Assembly: GCA_027067085.1 (NCBI GenBank)
Contig: JAMOMM010000509.1
Location: forward strand, 1 to 5,911
From: Hyphomicrobiales bacterium
GTDB taxonomy: Bacteria; Pseudomonadota; Alphaproteobacteria; Rhizobiales; Aestuariivirgaceae
Direction of reading: 5' to 3'
DNA: 5,911 nucleotides
In this document: positions 1-4,890 of the stretch, one piece after another
How the letters are laid out: every line of letters begins with the position of its first letter
Numbering within the stretch: position 1 is the first letter of the stretch
The notes under the pieces: model-generated
Told to the model about the DNA's origin: nothing
Seen by the model: the letters and a program-made list of their open reading frames with translations, nothing else
The model's database searches: none
Translations under genes and position numbers: made by a program

Positions 1-174
1 CAGGCAAACCGTGCCGCGCGTACCTGCGGTGTCACAACAAATAGCATAGCGCAGGTTTGCGCCATCTTTTGCTTTTATCATTCCTGTCCGCAAGCCTTTT
101 TGCAAGCTTGGCGGTACTGAATGTTCTGTGCCCGTTGCCAGTGTCATTGGTGTCTCGATATTAGAGTCATTCAT
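1..174 (-). CDS. Probable alpha/beta hydrolase (lysophospholipase-like), N-terminal fragment
   Basis: An open frame of 58 codons starts at ATG 174 and runs off the left edge. It reads MNDSNIETPM..., then KDGANLRYAI (residues 35-45), a short loop, and GTRGTVCL at the edge. A glycine followed by LRYA and then a beta strand of the GTVxL type is how many alpha/beta hydrolases of the lysophospholipase group begin. The nucleophile and catalytic residues would lie outside the window, so the assignment rests on this short stretch only. A TAG stop lies five codons upstream in frame, so ATG 174 is the earliest possible start. No good Shine-Dalgarno precedes it. Internal ATGs at residues 10 and 32 are alternatives, and residue 32 sits close to the start of the conserved part. 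The gene follows the secreted-protein gene on the same strand after 209 bases containing hairpins, so cotranscription is uncertain. Confidence 0.6.
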   Translation of the reverse strand, partial: MNDSNIETPMTLATGTEHSVPPSLQKGLRTGMIKAKDGANLRYAICCDTAGTRGTVCL

Positions 175-219
175 GTTTTCATTGGCCTAGAACGACCTAT
201 TTAAGTGATGGAAACTACG

Positions 220-262
220 GCGTTTCATGTCCTGTTTGTGATTCAAACAAAACATGAAACGC
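220..262. repeat. Imperfect palindrome with 11-bp arms
   Basis: GCGTTTCATGT (220-230) is the exact reverse complement of ACATGAAACGC (252-262). Inside these arms TGTTTG (233-238) pairs with CAAACA (244-249), separated from the outer stem by two unpaired bases on each side, around a 5-base loop. No T-tract follows on either strand, so it is not a standard intrinsic terminator. GAAAC at 211-215 can also pair with GTTTC at 222-226, giving an alternative hairpin that competes with the long one. The element lies between the stop of the secreted-protein gene and the start of the partial hydrolase, both on the minus strand. It could be a leader structure, an operator, an RNA-processing site or a dispersed palindrome. 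Confidence 0.7.
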
Positions 263-273
263 TCTAGTGTGCT

Positions 274-289
274 GCGCTAAAAATAGCGC
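274..289. repeat. Perfect 6-bp hairpin, AAAA loop
   Basis: GCGCTA (274-279) and TAGCGC (284-289) flank an AAAA loop. On the minus strand the loop reads TTTT. No T-run follows the stem, so a terminator role for the upstream minus-strand gene is only possible, not shown. Confidence 0.5.
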
Positions 290-295
290 CCCTCG

Positions 296-312
296 GCTGT
301 GTTTATAACAGC
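296..312. repeat. Small hairpin next to an anti-SD-complementary motif
   Basis: GCTGT (296-300) pairs with ACAGC (308-312) around a 7-base loop. The adjoining TAAGGAGG (313-320) on the plus strand is a near-perfect complement of the 16S rRNA 3' end. No ATG, GTG or TTG follows it at ribosome-binding distance, so I do not call a gene here. Confidence 0.35.
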
Positions 313-383
313 TAAGGAGGCACGTTCAAGTAGGCAAACAAGGATTGGCGAGGATTAGGAAGTTTACGTTGGTCAAATTTAGG

Positions 384-1682
384 TTATTTTTGACGCAGAA
401 CTTTCGTTAATTCACCGCTTAAGGCCGACAAAGTGATTTTAAACGGGGTGCCATCACGCTTGGCGCGGAAATTGTAATCCTTGCCTTTGCAGTTGATTTT
501 CGTCACGTCTGAAAATCCATAATCGATAATAATTTTTTGTGCCTTTTTGCAGCTTATTTGGTTGGCCGCAGGTTTTGGGGCTTCTTCGATAACGGGCTTT
601 TGGGTGATAATTTCAATTTGTTTTGTTTTTGGTTCAGGCGCAAGTTTTGTTGGTTGTGGCTTTTTTGTAGGCTCCAGAGACGCAACTTTTTTGATTTTAA
701 TTGGTTTGGTTTCGACCTGTTTGATTTTAACTGGCTTGGTTTCAACGGGTTTTGTTTTTGGTTTATTTGCTGCTGGTTTTTCTGCAGATTTCACAACTTT
801 CACGTTGTTCTTTTGCTCAAGCTTCTTTTTAGCCGCATTGCGTTCTCTGATTTTGCGTAAAGTTTCTGAAAATGTGGTGTACTTGATTTTCTTTTCAGGT
901 TTTTTTGTTTCAACCTTAGGTGCTTCAACAACTTTTTTCTCAATAGATTTCTCAGCGGGCTTTTCAACCTCAACTGGTGGGTTTGTTGAAGGTTTTGATG
1001 AAGATGGATTGGGTTGCGTTTCAATCTCGATCTTAGGTAAGGTCGCAACTTCTGCAGTAGGTTTGGCAACAACCTTTTTTGATTGCTCAATTGGAGCCGT
1101 TGCTGTTTTTATCACTTTTGGCGCAATGACTGTTGGGGGTGCTGTTACTGTCGGAATTGTGGGCACAGCATTTGGTGATGTGGGGTTTTGTGCAATTACG
1201 CGATTAGGTTTGGCTAGGTGATAAGGCTTGGCGCGTGGAATTGGAACATATACCAATTTTACCCGCTCGCGGGCTTTGCGCGGTTGTTTATAGGTCGGAT
1301 AAGGAGTGTACCCGCGTTTTCGGTTTGGTTGAATAATGGGGTTGCCATAATAATCATACTTTTGGACATAACCCCCGTTTTCGCGGCGGCGTACATCGTA
1401 CAAGCGTTGGCGTTCAGCGCGTGCTCTAGCGCGACTGCGGGCACGGTTTTCACGGCGAATTTGACGACGAATGCGGCGATTTCTGCGTTCTTCATCAATA
1501 TAAGATTGGTTGTTTCGACGGGCGTTTTCATCAACTTTATAAACTCGGCCATCGGGGCCATAGACCGTCGCGCCTTGGGCGAGTTGGATATAAGGTGATG
1601 CCGAAGATGTGCTGATGGTCGCTGAAATAAGTGTTGCCGAAAAAAGGGTGATTGCACCGATAATTTTATTGCCGTAGCCCAC
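384..1682 (-). CDS. Secreted Arg/Lys/Pro-rich protein with small C-terminal domain, function unknown
   Basis: This 432-residue protein starts at GTG 1682, supported by AGGAGA (1695-1690) seven bases upstream. Residues 1-28 look like a Sec signal peptide: a basic Lys6, a hydrophobic core at 7-22, and SSA at the likely cleavage site. A short segment (GPDGRVYKV, 42-50) is followed by a very arginine-rich stretch (66-103). A Tyr/Pro section (104-155) comes next, then a long Lys/Pro/Thr/Val low-complexity region (about 160-372) that is probably disordered. Residues 376-432 form a compact folded-looking domain with Cys378 and Cys398, which could make a disulfide in the periplasm. Its pattern (helix, DYGFSDV, CKGKDYNFRAKRDG, FKITLSALSGELTKV) resembles the small PepSY-like C-terminal domains of other alphaproteobacterial envelope proteins. 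The envelope location is inferred, and a role in binding peptidoglycan, nucleic acid or acidic polymers is only a guess. The antisense Phe-rich open frames are by-products of the Lys codons. Confidence 0.85.
   Translation of the reverse strand: MGYGNKIIGAITLFSATLISATISTSSASPYIQLAQGATVYGPDGRVYKVDENARRNNQSYIDEERRNRRIRRQIRRENRARSRARARAERQRLYDVRRRENGGYVQKYDYYGNPIIQPNRKRGYTPYPTYKQPRKARERVKLVYVPIPRAKPYHLAKPNRVIAQNPTSPNAVPTIPTVTAPPTVIAPKVIKTATAPIEQSKKVVAKPTAEVATLPKIEIETQPNPSSSKPSTNPPVEVEKPAEKSIEKKVVEAPKVETKKPEKKIKYTTFSETLRKIRERNAAKKKLEQKNNVKVVKSAEKPAANKPKTKPVETKPVKIKQVETKPIKIKKVASLEPTKKPQPTKLAPEPKTKQIEIITQKPVIEEAPKPAANQISCKKAQKIIIDYGFSDVTKINCKGKDYNFRAKRDGTPFKITLSALSGELTKVLRQK
687..746 (-). repeat. 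Two tandem 30-bp coding repeats
   Basis: Codons 313-322 (VETKPVKIKQ) and 323-332 (VETKPIKIKK) of the secreted protein are near-identical adjacent 30-bp units, preceded by a partial copy (KPVETKP). They are an imperfect tandem duplication inside the Lys/Pro-rich linker. Copy number at such a site may vary between strains. Confidence 0.7.
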
Positions 1683-1730
1683 GGGACCGTCTCCTGATTC
1701 TAAAGTTGCCCACTCTTGTTATATGATTAT

Positions 1731-1749
1731 AGGCAAAATTAGGCAAATT
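1731..1749. repeat. Direct repeat AGGCAAAATT / AGGCAAATT
   Basis: AGGCAAAATT (1731-1740) is followed directly by AGGCAAATT (1741-1749), so the two half-sites sit one helical turn apart. They overlap the region just upstream of the gene-proximal TATAAT of the minus-strand gene. Tandem spacing of this kind would suit a regulator binding one face of the DNA, but no regulator can be named. Confidence 0.3.
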
Positions 1750-1772
1750 GTGGGCATTGGTTTTGGTTGCTC

Positions 1773-1802
1773 ATTATAGTGGTCGATTGCGGATGTTGTC
1801 TT
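1773..1802 (-). promoter_or_regulatory. Candidate sigma70-type promoter of the secreted-protein gene
   Basis: On the minus strand AAGACA (1802-1797) lies 18 bases before a perfect TATAAT (1778-1773). Transcription would start near 1766, giving a leader of about 80 bases before GTG 1682. A second TATAAT occurs closer to the gene (1731-1726) without a good -35. It is adjacent to the direct repeats described separately. Confidence 0.35.
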
Positions 1803-1878
1803 TCGCCGTTATTTTAGGGCGTGATGATTAGGATGATTGCTGTAAATTTTGGCTTGTACAAAATTTTTCAATAAAATC

Positions 1879-1906
1879 CTTGAACCTAAAAAATCGCTCC
1901 CTATCT
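1879..1906 (+). promoter_or_regulatory. RpoH (sigma-32-type) heat-shock promoter of hsp20
   Basis: CTTGAAC begins at 1879, and CCTATCT lies at 1900-1906, with exactly 17 bases between CTTG and the -10 element. This fits the alphaproteobacterial RpoH consensus as I know it (CTTG, about 17 bases, CYTATNT) at every fixed position. The start of transcription is expected near 1912-1915, leaving a 5' leader of about 100 nt before the hsp20 start codon. A heat-shock sigma factor site directly upstream of a small heat-shock gene is what would be expected. Confidence 0.75.
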
Positions 1907-1910
1907 ATAA

Positions 1911-2015
1911 TTGGTGAGACGCCACTGAGTGGGTTTCACATAAGACTAAACCAATTGTCTGGCCATAATGGCAGACAAAATTTTGCACATTGCTTATAGG
2001 AGAATGATTGCTATG
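1911..2015 (+). promoter_or_regulatory. ROSE-like RNA thermometer in the hsp20 leader
   Basis: The leader folds by eye into successive hairpins. TTGGT (1911-1915) can pair with ACCAA (1950-1954), enclosing a CCAC/GTGG stem (1922-1925 with 1929-1932). TTGTCT+GCCA (1955-1960, 1962-1965) pairs with TGGC+AGACAA (1969-1978), giving 10 bp with one bulged G and a 3-base loop. The last hairpin has the ROSE signature: UUGCU (1990-1994) faces AGGAG (1998-2002), with U-A, C-G, a G-G opposition at 1992/2000, U-A and U-G. This hides the Shine-Dalgarno sequence AGGAGA (1998-2003), which lies nine bases before ATG 2013. ROSE elements repress rhizobial small heat-shock genes at low temperature and open on heating. 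The order RpoH promoter, structured leader, hsp20 matches that group. Folding energy was not computed. Confidence 0.72.
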
Positions 2016-2465
2016 TTTGATTTAACACCACTATACCGTTCAACAGTAGGTTTTGACCGTCTTGCCGATATGTTAGGCGAGGCTCATGAGTTTGATACCC
2101 CTGCGTATCCTCCCTACAATATCGAACGTCTTTCTGATGATGATTATCGTATTACCATGGCCGTAGCAGGTTTTGGCAAAGATGAGCTTGAAATTGAAGT
2201 CAAAGAAAATGCCTTGCGTATTTCTGGTTCGCAAGAAACCGTTGTTGATGAAGATAAAGAATTTCTTCATCGCGGTATCGCCGCACGTAACTTTGAACGT
2301 CAATTTCAATTGGCAGATCATATGAAAGTTGTTGGCGCAGATATGGAAAATGGTTTGCTTCATGTTTCGTTGAAACGCGAAATTCCCGAAGCAATGAAGC
2401 CGCGGACAATTTCGATTAATACGCCTAAAAAGCAAAAAGTAATTGAAAGCAAAAAAGCAGCTTAA
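2013..2465 (+). CDS. Small heat-shock protein, Hsp20/IbpA class
   Basis: This 150-residue cytosolic holdase chaperone binds unfolding proteins, keeps them soluble, and passes them to DnaK/ClpB-type refolding systems. The N-terminal arm (1-32, MFDLTPLYRSTVGFDRL...) is typical of the class A bacterial small heat-shock proteins. The alpha-crystallin domain spans about 33-122, from YPPYNIE (32-38) through NFERQFQLAD (93-102) to the G-x-L strand GLL (114-116) and VSLKREIPE. The C-terminal tail carries the I-x-I anchor ISI (133-135), used for oligomer assembly, and a Lys-rich end. The start at 2013 is chosen because AGGAGA (1998-2003) lies nine bases upstream. An in-frame ATG at 1968 lies inside the leader hairpin and has no ribosome site, and ATG 2004 abuts the Shine-Dalgarno. 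The gene is monocistronic: RpoH promoter upstream, intrinsic terminator after the stop. It is clearly in the ibpA/hspA group, but rhizobia carry several paralogues, so I give no symbol. Confidence 0.95.
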   Translation: MFDLTPLYRSTVGFDRLADMLGEAHEFDTPAYPPYNIERLSDDDYRITMAVAGFGKDELEIEVKENALRISGSQETVVDEDKEFLHRGIAARNFERQFQLADHMKVVGADMENGLLHVSLKREIPEAMKPRTISINTPKKQKVIESKKAA

Positions 2466-2498
2466 ACGCGGCTAACCGAAGAAGTTCCTCTGCATTTA

Positions 2499-2538
2499 GC
2501 CTGACTGTGCCTTTCGCGCACAGTCGGGCTTTATTTTT
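2499..2538 (+). terminator. Strong intrinsic terminator after hsp20
   Basis: GCCTGACTGTGC (2499-2510) pairs with GCACAGTCGGGC (2518-2529), giving a 12-bp stem with one G-U pair and a 7-base loop. TTTATTTTT (2530-2538) follows directly. It lies 33 bases past the hsp20 stop and separates that gene from the next. Confidence 0.93.
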
Positions 2539-2587
2539 GTGACAATCAGGGGTATGACAGTTGCAAATTTTTAGGAGAGTTTCAGCC

Positions 2588-3256
2588 ATGGCTGATGAAG
2601 ATGTAAATCAAGCGGCAGTTGTTTTTTGGGATTGGTTTTCCCAAAACCAGCAAATTTTAGTCGATGAATTTAACGATGTTAATAACGAACTGGAAGATGA
2701 CCCAAGCAATCAACAAGCTTTTTCACGGGTAGAAAGAGTGTTGGATGAGATGATGGTGCATCTGCACGAGTACGACCAACGTTTGTTTCCCTATTGCGGG
2801 TTTTCACCAGAAGGCGAGATCGAGCTAATTGTGACAGCAGAAGGCAATGTTGAGGCTTTTGAAAGTGCTCATCAGCTGATTGATGAGGCGCCTGATTTTG
2901 AGGGTTGGAAGATTATGGCATTGAAGCCGCGCGCGGTGGGCCTTGCTGATGATTTTGAAATTCGCACGCAAGACGGTGAAGTTGGTCCAGGGTCTATCCA
3001 GTATTCAATATTGAAAATGGAAAAAGAAACGATTTTGCTTTTAGTCGTGGAAAGCGAAGAAGATGAGATTGAAGAGGAAGCGGCTTATATGGGCGTAAAT
3101 CTCGTTGAAGCCTTGTTGGGCGAGCAGGATTTGGCAACGGGATTTGATGCCATCGATATTGTAACGACGACGCGATATAACGAACTTGACCAGCAATGGC
3201 CATTGGCTGATTTATCAAGCCTTACACGAGAGTTTGATCGTCGCCGATTGCATTAA
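2588..3256 (+). CDS. Acidic cytosolic protein of unknown function
   Basis: The protein has 222 residues. ATG 2588 is chosen over the upstream in-frame TTG at 2561 because AGGAGAG (2573-2579) sits eight bases before it and inside the longer reading. There is no signal peptide or membrane segment. It opens with FWDWF (13-17) and a helical acidic region (20-66). A strand reading ELIVTAEGN (79-87) follows, then an amphipathic helix, AP (101-102) and GWKIMALKPR (106-115). A strongly acidic patch (155-164) leads to a helix ending in LLGEQD (176-181). Widespread uncharacterised bacterial proteins share the layout FWxWF, ITAEG, AP...W...ALKPR and a late LGE, and I believe this is a member, without knowing a reaction. 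It has no obvious catalytic residues. It follows the hsp20 terminator, so it needs its own promoter in the roughly 50 bases at 2539-2587, where I see no clear one. It converges on the next gene with 49 bases between stops and no clear terminator. Confidence 0.85.
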   Translation: MADEDVNQAAVVFWDWFSQNQQILVDEFNDVNNELEDDPSNQQAFSRVERVLDEMMVHLHEYDQRLFPYCGFSPEGEIELIVTAEGNVEAFESAHQLIDEAPDFEGWKIMALKPRAVGLADDFEIRTQDGEVGPGSIQYSILKMEKETILLLVVESEEDEIEEEAAYMGVNLVEALLGEQDLATGFDAIDIVTTTRYNELDQQWPLADLSSLTREFDRRRLH

Positions 3257-3305
3257 AGTGCCTAAAAGGTGCCTTAGGGTTGGTATGGGGCTGTTTTCGT
3301 TTGAT

Positions 3306-4202
3306 TTATTCAGCCGCTAAGGCTGTTGATGGAAAAGCCTCTGCCATAAAAGTTGCAAAAACATTTGTCAGTTGGTCTTGTAATTTATCAAACCCTTGGG
3401 CGCGAGTAAGGGTTTTTTCGTTCATATAGAGTCCGCGGTTTATTTCCACTTGAATGGCGTGAACAGCGCGATGAGGGCGGCCATATTGCGCCGTGATGTA
3501 GCCTCCAGCATAAGGTCGGTTACGGGCAACATTTAAGCCAGCGCGCGAAAATAAATTCTCTAACCGATCAACGAATTGGCCTTCGCAAGAAGCACCAAAG
3601 CGATCCCCCAATATTATGTCTGGTTTGATTTTTTGGCGTGAGAAAAATCCACCAACACTTGAGGGCATAGAGTGGCAATCTATCAGTAAAACTTGGCCAA
3701 ATTTTTTGTGGGTGTCTTTGATGCATTGTTTAAGGGCGGCATGATAGGGAAAGTAATAGCGGTTGATCCGAGTTTGGGCGTGTTCAAAAGTGAGCTTATC
3801 GCGGTAAATATTTTGCCGCTCGCTTACCTTTCGCGCGATGGTGCCAAGGCCGCCTGCAATACGAATGGAGTTTGTTGTGACAAACCCGGGAAGCTTATCG
3901 CTGAACATTTTTGGGTCAAGTTCCCAAGGTTCGCGGTTTACGTCTAAAAAGGCGCGGGGAAAGTTGGCTTTGAGCAGCGGACAGCTCAGGGCTGGAATGC
4001 CTGCAAACAATTCATCGACCAAAAAATCTTCAGAACTGCGCAATGCTTTTTCGTTTAGATTTGATGCGGCGATAAAATCTGTTGGATAATTTCGGCCCGA
4101 ATGGGGTGAGTTGAACACAACGGGAAAATGTTGTTGTTTTGGTTGGTGCAGCTCAAAGTCTGATAATATGGGGTTTAGTGTAGCCATATTTGTATTGTTC
4201 AT
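3306..4202 (-). CDS. N-formylglutamate amidohydrolase family protein
   Basis: The protein has 298 residues, a normal length for the family. Characterised members hydrolyse N-formyl-L-glutamate to formate and L-glutamate, the last step of one histidine-degradation route (HutG). Conserved segments in order are VVFNSPHSGRNYP (28-40), FLDVNREPWELD (85-96), LLIDCHSMPS (172-181), DIILGDRFG (195-203), NRPYAGGYIT (228-237) and HAIQVEINRGLYM (248-260). The His and acidic residues in the first, third and last of these are the likely metal-binding and catalytic positions, and all look intact. No hutH, hutU or hutI lies nearby, so the true substrate may be another N-formyl or N-acyl amino acid. ATG 4202 gives the longest reading, and ATG 4187 (residue 6) is equally possible because neither has a recognisable Shine-Dalgarno. 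The gene is divergent from cpdR across 128 bases, an arrangement I recall from other Rhizobiales. Confidence 0.9.
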   Translation of the reverse strand: MNNTNMATLNPILSDFELHQPKQQHFPVVFNSPHSGRNYPTDFIAASNLNEKALRSSEDFLVDELFAGIPALSCPLLKANFPRAFLDVNREPWELDPKMFSDKLPGFVTTNSIRIAGGLGTIARKVSERQNIYRDKLTFEHAQTRINRYYFPYHAALKQCIKDTHKKFGQVLLIDCHSMPSSVGGFFSRQKIKPDIILGDRFGASCEGQFVDRLENLFSRAGLNVARNRPYAGGYITAQYGRPHRAVHAIQVEINRGLYMNEKTLTRAQGFDKLQDQLTNVFATFMAEAFPSTALAAE

Positions 4203-4297
4203 AATTTGGTGGAAAAAACCAGAGGGGGTAATGCCAGATCATAAGTTAATCTTTACAGTTTGGCCTTATTATCGTTAGTTTATGACAAGAGAGCGGG

Positions 4298-4316
4298 TCG
4301 GAAAAACATTTTTCGA
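4298..4316. repeat. Short inverted repeat in the cpdR leader
   Basis: TCG+AAAAA (4298-4306, with one extra G at 4301) is complementary to TTTTTCGA (4309-4316), with only two bases between. The repeat lies six bases upstream of the cpdR ribosome site. It may be an operator or a weak leader hairpin, or chance in AT-rich DNA. Confidence 0.3.
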
Positions 4317-4330
4317 ACATTGAGGGATAG

Positions 4331-4690
4331 ATGGTAAAGATTTTATTGGCTGAAGATGACGGTGATATGCGCCGGTTTTTGGAACGGGCGCTTGAAAAAG
4401 CAGGCCATGATGTGATTTCCTATGAAGAGGGGGCCAGTGCCTTTGAGGCGCTTAAATCAACATCGGTTGATTTGTTGCTGACCGATATTGTGATGCCTGA
4501 AATGGATGGTATTGAGTTGGCGCGGCGTGCCTCTGAACTTGACCCTAAAATGAAGGTGATGTTTATCACCGGTTTTGCTGCCGTGGCGTTGCATCCAGAC
4601 TCGCAAGCCCCGCAAGATGCTAAGGTTTTGTCGAAACCTTTTCACCTGAAAGATCTTGTGGCTGAAGTTGAAAAAATGATGGCCGCTTAA
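4331..4690 (+). CDS. cpdR: Single-domain response regulator CpdR
   Basis: This 119-residue protein is a receiver domain with no output domain. The acidic pocket is EDD (8-10), the phosphoacceptor is Asp52 in LLLTDIVMPEMDGIELA (48-64), the switch residue is Thr80 in MFITGFAAVAL, and the conserved lysine is Lys102 in LSKPFHLKDLV. The whole pattern, including GFAAVALHPDSQAP, is that of alphaproteobacterial CpdR rather than of a generic CheY. In Caulobacter, CpdR receives phosphate through the CckA-ChpT relay. In the unphosphorylated form it primes ClpXP for degradation of cell-cycle and second-messenger proteins, and related roles are known in Sinorhizobium. GAGGG (4322-4326) lies four bases before the ATG, a slightly short spacing. 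The upstream gap has TTTACA (4252-4257) but no good -10 partner, and no clear CtrA site. A tRNA gene follows 113 bases downstream on the same strand. Confidence 0.95.
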   Translation: MVKILLAEDDGDMRRFLERALEKAGHDVISYEEGASAFEALKSTSVDLLLTDIVMPEMDGIELARRASELDPKMKVMFITGFAAVALHPDSQAPQDAKVLSKPFHLKDLVAEVEKMMAA

Positions 4691-4720
4691 CGTTTTCTAA
4701 AAAATTAGCTGTTTCAAGAC

Positions 4721-4749
4721 TTGCGAACCAAAGCTGTTCGCGATATACA
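4721..4749 (+). promoter_or_regulatory. Candidate promoter of tRNA-Val
   Basis: TTGCGA (4721-4726) and TATACA (4744-4749) are separated by 17 bases. Transcription would start near 4756, about 48 bases before the tRNA, which would be removed as a 5' leader by RNase P. Each box matches four of six consensus positions. Confidence 0.35.
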
Positions 4750-4803
4750 CCCTCACGACTTTCGCGCGGCAATCCAGTTTGGAGATTTGCACAGCGACAA
4801 GGC

Positions 4804-4878
4804 GGGCGATTAGCTCAGTGGTAGAGCACTTCGGTGACATCGAAGGGGTCACAAGTTCGAAACTTGTATCGCCCACCA
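4804..4878 (+). tRNA. tRNA-Val (anticodon GAC)
   Basis: All arms pair. The acceptor is GGGCGAT (4804-4810) with ATCGCCC (4868-4874). The D stem is GCTC/GAGC (4813-4816, 4824-4827). The anticodon stem is CTTCG/CGAAG (4829-4833, 4841-4845), and the T stem is ACAAG/CTTGT (4851-4855, 4863-4867) with loop TTCGAAA. The anticodon GAC is at 4836-4838 and reads GUC and GUU valine codons. A at 4875 is the discriminator base, and CCA (4876-4878) is encoded. The anticodon loop is GTGACAT, so position 32 is G instead of the usual pyrimidine, opposite T38. A run of six T residues (4879-4884) follows at once and may help end transcription before the convergent gene, whose stop codon lies 12 bases away. Confidence 0.95.
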
Positions 4879-4890
4879 TTTTTTCAAAAC

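Noticed and set aside
547..1221. Long plus-strand open frame of 224 codons, Phe- and Gly-rich with hydrophobic stretches
   Set aside because: It is antisense to the Lys-rich secreted protein. Its Phe and Leu runs are the complement of AAA/AAG codons, it has no ribosome site, and the opposite frame has a signal peptide, a ribosome site and a folded C-terminal domain.
1259..1657. Open frames on either strand overlapping the 5' half of the secreted-protein gene
   Set aside because: They are shadows of an Arg-rich coding region, with no recognisable domain and no ribosome site.
1834..1842. ATGATTGCT, also present just before the hsp20 start (2004-2012)
   Set aside because: A single nine-base match without a shared context is within chance, and the upstream copy has only a short open frame.
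1968..2012. ATG 1968 as the hsp20 start (165-residue reading)
   Set aside because: It lies in the loop and stem of the leader hairpin without a Shine-Dalgarno. The true ribosome site (1998-2003) would fall inside the coding sequence, and MFDLTPLYRS is the normal family N-terminus.
2561..2587. TTG 2561 as the start of the acidic protein
   Set aside because: AGGAGAG (2573-2579) would be inside the gene and is ideally spaced for ATG 2588.
3257..3305. GTGCCTAAAAG/GTGCCTTAGG repeat as a bidirectional terminator between convergent genes
   Set aside because: The possible CCTAA/TTAGG stem has only five pairs and an eight-base loop, and no T-tract follows on either strand.
4203..4330. Possible CtrA binding site between the amidohydrolase gene and cpdR
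   Set aside because: TTAA at 4246-4249 has no second TTAA at the seven-base spacing, and no TTAACCAT is present.
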